DNA of 42,727 nucleotides from Akkermansiaceae bacterium (GTDB lineage Bacteria; Verrucomicrobiota; Verrucomicrobiia; Verrucomicrobiales; Akkermansiaceae). Made by a program: the position numbers and the translations under genes. The stretch's first letter is position 1. The number at the start of each line of letters is the position of its first letter. The notes beneath the pieces are model-generated. The model was not told the origin of the DNA. It was given only the letters and a program-made list of their open reading frames with translations, and ran no database searches. This document shows positions 7,801-15,846 of the stretch, piece by piece. Location of the stretch: the NCBI GenBank assembly GCA_028822935.1, contig JAPKCM010000038.1, forward strand, positions 1 through 42,727. The letters run 5' to 3'.

Positions 7801-10165
7801 CATCCCCTTCAATGTCGATGCCGGTGATCTCGCTTCCTTCAATTATATGACCCTCGAGATGCGCTATGACGACGGCTTCATCGCCTACCTCAATGGCACA
7901 CAGATTGCCTCCGGAAACGCGCCCGGCTCCCCTGCGTGGAATTCGACCGCAACCCAGAATCACGATGATGGCGTGGCGGTCACCTTTGTGGAGTTCGGGG
8001 CCGATGCCTTCCTTAGCGCCTTGCAGCCCGGCCAGAACATCCTCGCCATCCACGGCCTCAATGGCAGCAGCACGAGCAGTGACTTCCTCGTTCAGGCCCG
8101 GCTCGTGGCAGGCGAGAAGCAGGTCGACCCGGGCGCTTCCGGCGGTATCCAGTACACCGGACCCATTGCGCTGAACGAAACTGCCCGCCTGTTCGCCCGA
8201 ATCTCCGATCCGCGTGGAGGCAACAACCCGGGAGCAGGTGTCCCCGTCGGCACGGGCTGGGGCGCTCCCTTGAAAGCGGAATACCTGGTGAACGAAGTCC
8301 CGGCGAGCTCCGTCAATCTCACCATCCGCGAGATTATGTTCGATCCCTATGACCTCGGTGACGCCCTGACCGATGACAGTGCCTATGAGTTTGTCGAACT
8401 CGAGAATCTCAGCAATACCAAGTTGTCTCTCAGCGATGTCGCCTTCACCAATGGAATCGATTTTAACTTTTCCTCGGGCTCCATTCTCTCCCTGGCACCC
8501 GGTCAGAAAATTCTCGTCGTCAACGACCTCACTGCCTTCCGGCAGGTCTATGGCAACGGGCGAGATAGCCTCATCGCCGGGGAGTTTGAAGGCTCCCTTA
8601 ACAACGACGGGGAACTCCTCGAGCTCCGGGACGCCGCCGGCGCCATCATCCAATCCTTCACCTTCTCCTCGGCAGGAATCTGGCCGGGCCAGGCGGACAA
8701 TGGCCGCTCACTCATTCTCGTCAATTCCGACGATCCTGCGAACGGCGCCAACTGGACCGCCAGCCGGAGTCTTCTCGGATCTCCCGGAACCAACGAACCC
8801 ACTTTGGCCCAGATTCCCGACATCTTGGTCCATGAAGCCCTGACCAATGCTCTCTTCCCCGCCACCGATTCCATCGAGATTTTCAATCCCAATCCCGCTC
8901 CCGTCGACATCGGAGGGTGGTGGTTGACCGATGATTTGGGGCAGTCCGGGAAATTCCGCATTCCCGCCAATACCATTATCCCCGGGGGTGGATTCCTCGT
9001 CCTCGACGAGTCCGACTTCAATCCCACCCCTGGTGTCGACCCCAGCTTCGCCCTCAGTTCAGGAGGCGAGGAAATCTACCTCGTTTCCGCGACACCCGCG
9101 GGTGATCGGACCGATTACGTCCATGGATTCACCTTCGGGGATGGAGCTGCGGGATTCAGCTTCGGCCGCCATGTTAACTCGGTTGGCGAGGTCTCCTATC
9201 CGCCGCTCCAGTCGAACTCCTTCGGCTTCGCCAATGATCCTCCCCGGGTCGGTCCTCTGGTCATCACCGAGATCATGTATCACCCGCTCGATGGCAGCGT
9301 CGAATTCGTCGAAATTCAGAATATCTCCGGCTCCCCGGTTCCATTGGTGGGTGTTCAGATCGAGGGCGTTGGGTATGTTTTCGGCGCTGGTGCGCCTGAA
9401 CTCGATCCCGGAGAAGTTGTTCTCGTGGTCGAGAATGACCCCACCACTTTCCGTGCCACCTTTAATCCGCCGGCTGCGGTTGGCGTCTTTGGACCCTATG
9501 CCGGGCGTCTCTCCAACGGGGGAGAAAAGGTCGACCTCAACCTGCCGGAAGCAAACCCGCTCCCCGCTGAACCCGACCTCAAGCCCGCGGTCGATAGCGC
9601 GGACTACAACGATGCCAGCCCATGGCCGATTTCGCCCGACGGAACCGGAACCACCCTGGAGCGTCTCCTCCCGGCAAGCTACGGAAGCGATCCTGCAAGT
9701 TGGCAGGCTTCCGTCAGTTCAGGTGGCACTCCGGGCGTCGTTGATTCTTCGCCTCCGACCGACTGGCGCGACGCTTACTTTACTTCCGCCGAACTCCTCG
9801 ATCCGACCCTCTCAGGGCCGCTTGCCGATGCCGATCTCGATGGCGTCAATAACCTGCTCGAGTACATCTTCGGGACCGATTTGCGCGACGGCACCTCCTT
9901 TGAGCTTCCCACCATCTCCCTGGTCGAAAGCGACGGGGCAACCTACCTCGAATTGTCCTACCGCTTGAGACAGGGCGTCACTGGGTTCGCCATCAGCATC
10001 GAAACGGCAACCGATCTTTCGGACTGGGCGGGTGCAGAGTTTACCATTCAAAGCAATCTCGACAACGGCGACGGCACCTCCAACATCACGACTCGCGAGA
10101 ATACGCCCGTCATCGCTGCGGGCAGCCGTCAGTTCAGACTGCGTGTGGATGAAATCGCTCCTTAA
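4859..10165 (+). CDS. Giant secreted CotH-kinase / lamin-tail-domain protein
   Basis: I place the start at ATG 4859 because it gives a clear signal peptide ending NSLAA|PVIVEF; the frame is open from 4745 but those residues look non-coding. The 1768-residue product contains, in order, a lamin-tail domain (about 38-160), a galactose-binding-like domain (180-340), a chitobiase/HexA C-terminal-like domain (370-447), and a CotH domain (456-850) with YKTRGSSSAGFEKKAYSIE and the acidic motif GPIWDFDRSMDS. A second chitobiase-like domain follows, split by a second galactose-binding-like domain (about 919-1085). Three more lamin-tail domains (1150-1630) precede a C-terminal DADLDGVNNLLEYIFG segment with a short beta domain. 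CotH proteins are atypical secreted kinases; lamin-tail modules are thought to bind surfaces or polymers. A surface or extracellular role is inferred; substrate unknown. The large antisense frame at 6536-8653 is a shadow. Confidence 0.9.
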   Translation: MNAPLFCGWALIGFIRSCSLVFAAVAILGFSAVNSLAAPVIVEFMASNDKSLYDEDGESSDWMEIFNPAPAPVDISGWFLTNDPGELDRWQLPIGTILPSGGSLIVFASDKDRDAGEFHTNFKLSKNAGGYLALVEADGRTIVQDYPNYPEQFDDFSYGLAQTGSGSDVTIVPENSICTLLVPTSDIGNSWRDKQFDDSSWSTANTGIGYDYGNLIGSNADVQSQMDDTNGSVYIRIPFTINDPAVLTSLTLRMKYDDGFAAYLNGELVASAQAPASPQWNSLATADHSDGSAVVFVDFNISANLNLVDAGSNVLAIHGLNRRLDSSDLLILPQLDTTTAATNPGLGAVDYFQNPTPGTSNGSNQGLPAEAVAFSIPGRGFTGSLSLGLSVSSPTAQIRYTSNGDSPTSSSTLYTGSPINITSSRIIRARAYDSGLAPGPVTEEGYIELAASAASFTSDIPVVVMEKFGGGPSASNGKAYVFFAFFEPDPNTGITTLNKPYALGTRGGYKTRGSSSAGFEKKAYSIEAWNEDNRNKDIAPLGMPEESDWILNARSQYDPSLMRNALIYNLSNQSGRYAVRTRFVELFLNTNGGNLSYGTSSSFDYDGVYTFMEKITRDKDRIDVERLPESVTSEPGITGGYIMKIDRLDPGDSGLSAGGRSLGWVYPKEEDVTPEQANWLRDYLNAMNSSLSGNNYEDYIDPLAWADHHLHNVLALNADALRLSTYFHKTRQGKMEFGPIWDFDRSMDSTDGRDNSPTSWSGGTAYFTFPWWNELFNNEDFWQLYIDRYFELRKGPWTTANVQQIIDDYAAELNQAQVRNFQRFSNQPRFGGYSGEVNHLRNWLTTRLNWMDGQFVPEPATNLSNGTFPAGTNLTLSGDLSNGRTIWYTLNGTDPRFTSNTTILSTETLVEVTAPAKAIVPTSNIGTTWRGDNEPYNDATWISGTNGVGFDSATTYNPYININFEAPNPVMSGVNTSAYVRIPFNVDAGDLASFNYMTLEMRYDDGFIAYLNGTQIASGNAPGSPAWNSTATQNHDDGVAVTFVEFGADAFLSALQPGQNILAIHGLNGSSTSSDFLVQARLVAGEKQVDPGASGGIQYTGPIALNETARLFARISDPRGGNNPGAGVPVGTGWGAPLKAEYLVNEVPASSVNLTIREIMFDPYDLGDALTDDSAYEFVELENLSNTKLSLSDVAFTNGIDFNFSSGSILSLAPGQKILVVNDLTAFRQVYGNGRDSLIAGEFEGSLNNDGELLELRDAAGAIIQSFTFSSAGIWPGQADNGRSLILVNSDDPANGANWTASRSLLGSPGTNEPTLAQIPDILVHEALTNALFPATDSIEIFNPNPAPVDIGGWWLTDDLGQSGKFRIPANTIIPGGGFLVLDESDFNPTPGVDPSFALSSGGEEIYLVSATPAGDRTDYVHGFTFGDGAAGFSFGRHVNSVGEVSYPPLQSNSFGFANDPPRVGPLVITEIMYHPLDGSVEFVEIQNISGSPVPLVGVQIEGVGYVFGAGAPELDPGEVVLVVENDPTTFRATFNPPAAVGVFGPYAGRLSNGGEKVDLNLPEANPLPAEPDLKPAVDSADYNDASPWPISPDGTGTTLERLLPASYGSDPASWQASVSSGGTPGVVDSSPPTDWRDAYFTSAELLDPTLSGPLADADLDGVNNLLEYIFGTDLRDGTSFELPTISLVESDGATYLELSYRLRQGVTGFAISIETATDLSDWAGAEFTIQSNLDNGDGTSNITTRENTPVIAAGSRQFRLRVDEIAP

Positions 10166-10374
10166 TCTCCACAACGGGATACTACCTCCAAACGATTGTT
10201 CAGTCGCTCGTACGAAGAATCTGGTCTGACCGGGGATTGGGAAACCCAATTCAACAGTGGTCGTTAGTTCCCGCCGGGAAGGTTGATGGCACTCCCCGGA
10301 AGTCATTGCGACCTGCGCTACGTGGGCGCCAATTTCTTGGTAGGAATACGGGCAAGGTCGCGTAGAAGGGTCCA

Positions 10375-13047
10375 ATGAAATTCATGCTCCTTTTTCTTCC
10401 GCTTGCTCTGGCAGTTCTGGCACAGGCTAATCCTACCCGACCCTTGGCGGGTCCCGTGCGGGACTTGCGCAAGGAGATTGATTTCGAGCGAGTGGGAGAG
10501 TTCCACCTGGGGCCGACCGGGGCCATGGGCTGGATGCATGTGAGCGCGAACTTCATGACCGGGGAGGCCCGCCAGATTCTGGTTACGAAGGTCGAGCCGG
10601 GAAGTTCGGCGGATAGGGTGCTGCAAGCGGGCGATGTCCTTCTTGGTGCAAGCGGAGGGTATTTCTCCGAGGATGCACGCAAGGCGCTGGGGCGGGCAAT
10701 TGATGAAGCGGAAACCGAGGAGAAGGGCGGGGCCTTGAAGCTGATCCGCTGGCGTCCGACGAAAGGAAGTACTGCTCGCGAGGGTAAGGAGGAAACGGTT
10801 TCGGTGAAGCTCAAAGTGCTGGGAGCCTACGCGGAGAGCACGCCCTACGAGTGCCCGAAGAGCGCGCGGATCATGGACGTGGCCGTGGACCGCCTGCTCG
10901 ACGAGAAGAGTTGGGGGAAGTTCGGGGAGAAGGTCCTCGCGCTCCTGGCCACTGGCGAGAAAAAGTATCATCCGCTGGTGCGAGAATTCATCCACGAGGC
11001 CAAGTTTGCCAAGCCCGATCTTGAGATCAGCTTGGAGAACGGGGGCCTGGTCTGCTGGGGCTACGGTTACCACAGTCTGGTCCTCGCCGAATACTACCTT
11101 GCTACCGGTGATGATTACGTTCTTCCGGCCTTGCGCGAGTATGCCGTCAAGGTCGCGATGGGGCAAAGCAGCGCGGGGACCTGGGGGCACGGCTTTGCAT
11201 GGACGAGCGAGAATGAGGGCAAGGCCCACGGGCGCCTGCGCGGATACGGTGCCGTTAACCAGGCGGGTTTACCGTGCTTCCTCTCTCTGATCCTAGCGCG
11301 CAAGTGCGGGATCGAGCATTCCGAGATCGATGAAGCCATTGCCCGCGGAGCTCAATTCTTCGGCAGCTTCGTGGGACATGGCTCGATCGGCTATGGCTTT
11401 CACCGACCCAGCCTGGAGATCTATGCCAATGGGAGGAATGGGATGTCGGGGAATGGCAAAAACGGAATTGCGGCGGTGGCGTTCCGCTTGCTCGATGATG
11501 AGCCCGGGACACGCTTCTTTTCCCGACTGACGGCCTCGCTCTCCAACACGATGGAGTATGGCCACAGTGGGAACTCCTACAGCTACTTTTGGGACGTCCT
11601 GGGTGCGCATTGCGGTGGTCCGGAAATGGCGGCGGCCTTCCAGAAGGAGTTACGATGGTATTACGCTCTCACGCGCAAAGGCGATGGCCGCTTTGTCTAT
11701 CAGCAGCTCGGAGGGATCTACGGGAAGGGATTGCTCGATCCAACCGTCGCGCAGGTTCTCATCGCGAGCCTGCCACTGCGGGCACTCCACCTCACGGGGA
11801 AAGGGATGAGTGATCAACCCTTATTCAGCAGCGAAGAGGTTGCGGAGACGATCGCAGCGGGTCGTTGGCGTCTCGAAAATCCGGATGCGGTGAATGCGGA
11901 GAAACTGATCTCCAGCTTGAATAGTTGGTCGCCCATTGGCCGCGAGTGGATCGCGAGGCTCCTTGCGAAAAAGGAGGGGAACTTTACGAAGCACTTGCTG
12001 GAACTACTCAAGAACGACACGCTCGAAGCCCGGGCGGGAGCGTGTGCGGCCCTGGGCCACCAGGGGAAGAAAGCCGGGGCTGCGGTGGAGGCACTGGCGC
12101 GATCCCTTGGGGACGATCCGCCCGTTGCCATTGCGGCCAGCTATGCCTTGGCCCGGGTCAACAAGCCGGCCGCTAAGGTGATGCCGGAGTTGCTGGAGGC
12201 GGTGCTGGCTCGCGAGGAAGAGGGCGAGATGCGGCCGGTTCAGCAGGCCATGGCTTTTGCCATCGGGTATGACGCGGGCCGCGTGGCGCCCCTCTACTTC
12301 GATGGCTTGCTCCCGGTTCTTGCTGAGGAGGGAGACCCGCTCGAGGGAGTGGACCGCGAGCTTCTGCATCCGGCCTTGGCCAAGCTGTTGCGGGTTCCGG
12401 GGGGGCGGACCCGTGGGACCGCAGCCTACGCCTTTGTCCATTTTTCGCGAGAGGATCTCGGGGGAATGGCACAGGAGGTCCACGACGCGGTCGCCAAGCC
12501 CGCGCCACACTACCGCATGTTCAGCGACCAAGCGCGCCAGTATGCCCTCGATCTCATGCTGGAGCATCGCATCGCGGAGGGGGTTCCCTTGGCGCTGGAG
12601 TCGATCGACCTCAAGGACTGGGGCCTGGGGGAGCGCCTGCCGCATCGTTGGAAGATTCTGAAAGGATACGGAGGGAGTGCGAAACCCTACCTCGACCGCA
12701 TCAAGACCCTGAGGACGAAGTTCAAACCGGAGAGCGAGGGACGCAAGGTGCTCGATGAGATCATCGCACTCCTGGAGGCAGAGGATCATCCGACTCCCTT
12801 GGTCAGCCTGCACACCCTTGTGGATGAAAAACTGGCACGCGATCTGGCAGTTATCGAGACCGACGAACTGCGCTTGATGGCATGCCGGGCCTTGATCGAG
12901 AATAACCCGGGTCGAGGCTTCTATCAGGCCGCCTGCCTGCGGAAGTTGGTGGCCTTGGTGGGAGATCGAGCCAAGGGGGATGTCGAGCGAGCATTAAAAT
13001 CTGAAGACGAGATCCTGCGCAAGGTGGCGAAGAAGCTGTCGCAATGA
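10375..13047 (+). CDS. Secreted DUF6288-type protein with PDZ-like and HEAT-repeat regions
   Basis: An 890-residue exported protein with signal peptide MKFMLLFLPLALAVLAQA|NPT and a GAAGG ribosome-binding sequence 7-8 bases before ATG 10375. Residues about 55-145 look like a PDZ domain (ILVTKVEPGSSADRVLQAGDVLLGA is its core). Residues about 175-480 form a helical region resembling an alpha/alpha toroid, with GWGKFGEK-like packing, GGLVCWGYGYHSLVLAEYY and GHSGNSYSYFWDVLGAHC. From about 520 onward there are HEAT-like helical repeats (RAGACAALGHQGKKAGAAVE). I recognise the overall architecture as the PVC family I know as DUF6288; no catalytic function is established and I see no obvious active site. 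It follows the CotH gene by 209 bp on the same strand and may be part of an outer-surface or periplasmic assembly. Function is unassigned. Confidence 0.8.
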   Translation: MKFMLLFLPLALAVLAQANPTRPLAGPVRDLRKEIDFERVGEFHLGPTGAMGWMHVSANFMTGEARQILVTKVEPGSSADRVLQAGDVLLGASGGYFSEDARKALGRAIDEAETEEKGGALKLIRWRPTKGSTAREGKEETVSVKLKVLGAYAESTPYECPKSARIMDVAVDRLLDEKSWGKFGEKVLALLATGEKKYHPLVREFIHEAKFAKPDLEISLENGGLVCWGYGYHSLVLAEYYLATGDDYVLPALREYAVKVAMGQSSAGTWGHGFAWTSENEGKAHGRLRGYGAVNQAGLPCFLSLILARKCGIEHSEIDEAIARGAQFFGSFVGHGSIGYGFHRPSLEIYANGRNGMSGNGKNGIAAVAFRLLDDEPGTRFFSRLTASLSNTMEYGHSGNSYSYFWDVLGAHCGGPEMAAAFQKELRWYYALTRKGDGRFVYQQLGGIYGKGLLDPTVAQVLIASLPLRALHLTGKGMSDQPLFSSEEVAETIAAGRWRLENPDAVNAEKLISSLNSWSPIGREWIARLLAKKEGNFTKHLLELLKNDTLEARAGACAALGHQGKKAGAAVEALARSLGDDPPVAIAASYALARVNKPAAKVMPELLEAVLAREEEGEMRPVQQAMAFAIGYDAGRVAPLYFDGLLPVLAEEGDPLEGVDRELLHPALAKLLRVPGGRTRGTAAYAFVHFSREDLGGMAQEVHDAVAKPAPHYRMFSDQARQYALDLMLEHRIAEGVPLALESIDLKDWGLGERLPHRWKILKGYGGSAKPYLDRIKTLRTKFKPESEGRKVLDEIIALLEAEDHPTPLVSLHTLVDEKLARDLAVIETDELRLMACRALIENNPGRGFYQAACLRKLVALVGDRAKGDVERALKSEDEILRKVAKKLSQ

Positions 13048-13129
13048 CGGGCTCTTCGATCCCCTGTGGATAGAGATAACTCTACTTTGGACTCCGTCCG
13101 AGTCTCTCTCCCCGACATACTGCATTCAC

Positions 13130-14404
13130 ATGAAACGATCCAGCTCCCAAACACGTCGCGCGTTTTTAAGAACCCTAACCACGCTGGCCAGCGGAGCGCT
13201 GGTGATCGCTTCCCCGCAAGTGCTCCAGGCACAGGTGAACGATACCGAGCGGCCGCTCATCGCCTATGTGGGGACTTACACCTCGCCGCTGAAGAACGTC
13301 CTGTCGACCCAAGTGGATTTGCCTCCTGGAAATGGTCGTGGCATCCACCTGTTTCAGGTCGATCGCGACACCGGGGCGATGACGCCCTGCGGCTTGCACG
13401 AGATGGGGACGAGCCCGAGTGCGCTCGCTTTCAACGCCGACCAGACGCGCCTTTATTCGGCCAACGAGACTGAGCGAATTGGAGAAAACGAAGCGGGCTC
13501 GATCAGCGCCTTCGCGATCGATCGGACCGACGGGACCCTTAAGTTGCTCAACTCCGTGAGTTCCGGAGGAAAGGGCCCGGCCCATCTGAGCGTGCACCCA
13601 TCCGGCAAGTTCGTCTTGGCGGCCAACTATTTCGGCGGCTCGGTGGTTGTCTTACCGATTCGACCCGATGGCAGTCTCGGACCGGCCAGCGACTTCAAGA
13701 AGGATGAGGGAAAAATTGGGCCGACCAAAGCCACCAACGCACCGCCGGGGAGCTTCGCCATCAGCGGGCACGACCTGGCTCACGCGCACATGATCGAAGC
13801 CGACCCCTCCGGGCGATTCGTGCTTCACGTTGATCTGGGATTGGACAAAATTTACCTCTGGAAATTCGATGACGAAAAAGGTCTTCTGTCGCCGAACGAC
13901 CCGGCGTCGGTCTCCTTGCCGCCGGGCGACGGGCCGCGGCACTTCCATTTCCATCCCAACGGGCGCTGGTTGTATTCTCTGCAAGAGGAAGGGTCTACCA
14001 TCGTCTTGTTCGACTACGATTCTGCCCAGGGAAAGTTGAGTCAGAGAAAGACAATTTCCAGTTTGCCACCGGGATTCGCCGGAAGTAATTTCTGTTCCGG
14101 GATCCTAGTCTCCGAGGATGGCCGCTTTGTCTATGCCGGCAATCGCTTACACGATAGCATTGGGATCTTCTCGATCGGCGCGACCGGTGAATTGACCTTC
14201 GTCGCCGATGAGTGGACCCGGGGCGACTACCCGCGCAGTTTCAATTTCGATCCAACCGGAAAGTTCCTCTACTCCTGTAATCAACGCGGCGACAACATTG
14301 CTGTTTTTAGGGTGGATCAAAAACTGGGAACACTGAAGTTCACCGGAAAATACACACCCGTCGGCAACCCTTCGACCATCGTATTCCTCGACCTCGCTGA
14401 GTAG
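13130..14404 (+). CDS. Tat-exported lactonase family beta-propeller (6-phosphogluconolactonase-like)
   Basis: A 424-residue protein of the YbhE/Pgl lactonase family, a seven-bladed beta-propeller that hydrolyses sugar lactones or binds related ligands. The N-terminus is a twin-arginine signal (SQTRRAFLRTL, then a hydrophobic stretch ending QVLQAQ), so it acts outside the cytoplasm. Propeller hallmarks are IAYVGTYTSP, repeated blade cores such as SALAFNADQTRLYSANE, AHLSVHPSGKFVLAANY and GPRHFHFHPNGRWLYSLQE, and the closing strand NPSTIVFLDL. The conserved histidines in AHAHMIEADPSGRF and GDGPRHFHFHPNG are typical of this family. Because it is exported, it is unlikely to be the pentose-phosphate enzyme; a role on extracytoplasmic sugar lactones, perhaps made by PVC dehydrogenases, is inferred. 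It lies 82 bp downstream of the DUF6288 gene. Confidence 0.88.
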   Translation: MKRSSSQTRRAFLRTLTTLASGALVIASPQVLQAQVNDTERPLIAYVGTYTSPLKNVLSTQVDLPPGNGRGIHLFQVDRDTGAMTPCGLHEMGTSPSALAFNADQTRLYSANETERIGENEAGSISAFAIDRTDGTLKLLNSVSSGGKGPAHLSVHPSGKFVLAANYFGGSVVVLPIRPDGSLGPASDFKKDEGKIGPTKATNAPPGSFAISGHDLAHAHMIEADPSGRFVLHVDLGLDKIYLWKFDDEKGLLSPNDPASVSLPPGDGPRHFHFHPNGRWLYSLQEEGSTIVLFDYDSAQGKLSQRKTISSLPPGFAGSNFCSGILVSEDGRFVYAGNRLHDSIGIFSIGATGELTFVADEWTRGDYPRSFNFDPTGKFLYSCNQRGDNIAVFRVDQKLGTLKFTGKYTPVGNPSTIVFLDLAE

Positions 14405-14535
14405 CCGGTAACGATGCCCACAGGCGCAGCGCTCTTTGACCGCCTTGTCTTCGTGACGAACGACGAGATTAGCTGGGTTTTTGTGTAGGTGGTTTGAATT
14501 TTATTGAGTCGCTTTCTTCGGGAAAAGATGGCGAT

Positions 14536-15717
14536 TCACGCGATCTCCCACTTGTAGGGTGAATGGGAAATCTTTTCGTTGCCACCGGGGACGAGGTGGA
14601 TGACGTCTTCGATCCGAACGCCGCCGAGTCCCAGGTAGTAGAGTCCCGGCTCCACCGTGACGATCTGCCCTTTCTTGAATTTGAAAGGAGCTGCGGCCCG
14701 GATGATGGGACTCTCGTGGACCTCGAGTCCGATCCCGTGACCAAGCGCGTGGAAGAAGCCTTCCGGGGTCTTACTGTCTTTAACCGTCTTATAGCCCTCT
14801 TTTTCGAAGAACGCCTGAACAGCTTCGTGGACCTTACCTCCCACCTGGCCGGGCTTGATCATGCGGATTGCCAACTCGTGACCCCGTTTCACGGTTCGTA
14901 CCAGTCGTTTTTGTGCGTCGCTGGCCCTCCCCTTGAGGAAAGTTCGCGTCATGTCGCCCCAGTAACCGTCTTCCGGTCGTCGTGGAAAGATGTCCACGAT
15001 GATGAGCTCGTCAGCCATGATCGGCCCGTGGCCGGGGGAGTGGTTGTTGCAGACTTGGTCGCCGCAGGAGGCGATGGTATGAAGTGCCACCGCGCCTTCC
15101 TCCAGCGCAGCGTGACTGATCAACTCTCGCAGTCGCTCGGAGGTGAGAACTTTGCCCTGGTGGATGAGCTGACCTCCTCGAATTTTGGATTCGGTCAGGG
15201 TTTTCTTTACCACGCGGAAGCCAGCTGCGCTGGCGCGATTGCCCTTGCGCAGGGCTGCGATCTCGGTGGCAGTCTTGATCTCACGCTTGGGGAACAAGCT
15301 GACGTTCTTATCGATCTCGAGTTTCAGCCCGGACTGTTGGAGGTCGGCGGCAAGGCCAGCTGGGAAGCGGGCACCGATCCGGAATGAAGGGATCCGGTAG
15401 AGCTTTGCCAAATGCCTGACCATCTGGCAGGTGTCGGGCTGCTGTCCCTGCGGTAGCTTGAAGCGCCGTGCCGCGCCTTCGCTGATCTCTTGCAGTAGCA
15501 GGATCTCGTCGAAGCCTGATTCGGCGACCATCCTCCCGTATTCCGAGGCGTGGGCGATTCCGAACTTCTTGCGGCCCACCGAGAAAGCGAGATAGGGGTC
15601 GAAGGCATTGAATTTACTGAAATAAAGCATGTCCGGGTCACTTGAATCCGCGTGAAATAGCATCGATTGCTGGCGGTGCGTCTGGTTCTTTGGGACGCCG
15701 GAGTTACGCTGGGTCAT
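14536..15717 (-). CDS. M24 family metallopeptidase (Xaa-Pro aminopeptidase-like)
   Basis: The protein has an N-terminal creatinase-like domain and a C-terminal pita-bread fold. All five dinuclear metal ligands of M24 peptidases are visible: Asp in IVDIFPRR, Asp in WGDMTRTF, His in HALGHGIGLEVHES, Glu in VTVEPGLYY and Glu in GGVRIEDVIH. The frame is open to 15783, but the extra N-terminal residues look artificial; ATG 15717 (MTQRNSG) or ATG 15663 (MLFHADSSDPDML) are better starts, and neither has a strong ribosome-binding site. Such enzymes remove an N-terminal residue preceding proline from peptides in the cytoplasm. It may be co-transcribed with nothing: the next minus-strand gene upstream starts at 17802 and ends at 15847. 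Family secure; exact peptide substrate unknown. Confidence 0.9.
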   Translation of the reverse strand: MTQRNSGVPKNQTHRQQSMLFHADSSDPDMLYFSKFNAFDPYLAFSVGRKKFGIAHASEYGRMVAESGFDEILLLQEISEGAARRFKLPQGQQPDTCQMVRHLAKLYRIPSFRIGARFPAGLAADLQQSGLKLEIDKNVSLFPKREIKTATEIAALRKGNRASAAGFRVVKKTLTESKIRGGQLIHQGKVLTSERLRELISHAALEEGAVALHTIASCGDQVCNNHSPGHGPIMADELIIVDIFPRRPEDGYWGDMTRTFLKGRASDAQKRLVRTVKRGHELAIRMIKPGQVGGKVHEAVQAFFEKEGYKTVKDSKTPEGFFHALGHGIGLEVHESPIIRAAAPFKFKKGQIVTVEPGLYYLGLGGVRIEDVIHLVPGGNEKISHSPYKWEIA

Positions 15718-15846
15718 GGTGGAATTTAGCTTGGATGGAATAGGATTCTCGAGAGGAGAAGCGTAATGCGAGATCAGGGGCAATTCAGATCCTACGGCAG
15801 GGCCGATTGGCTTGCCGCGTGGAACCCCGCAATAAAGAAGGGTGCG

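Noticed and set aside
6536-8653. 705-codon minus-strand frame inside the CotH gene
   Set aside because: Exact codon-position mirror of the real gene; Gly/Val/Glu-rich with no domain content.
10236-10250. ATTGGG-AAA-CCCAAT hairpin downstream of the CotH gene
   Set aside because: Only 6 bp with a 3-nt loop and no T-tract, 70 bp after the stop; not enough for a terminator call.
14563-15387. 274-codon plus-strand frame over the M24 peptidase
   Set aside because: Antisense to a gene with all five metal ligands; no homologous features.
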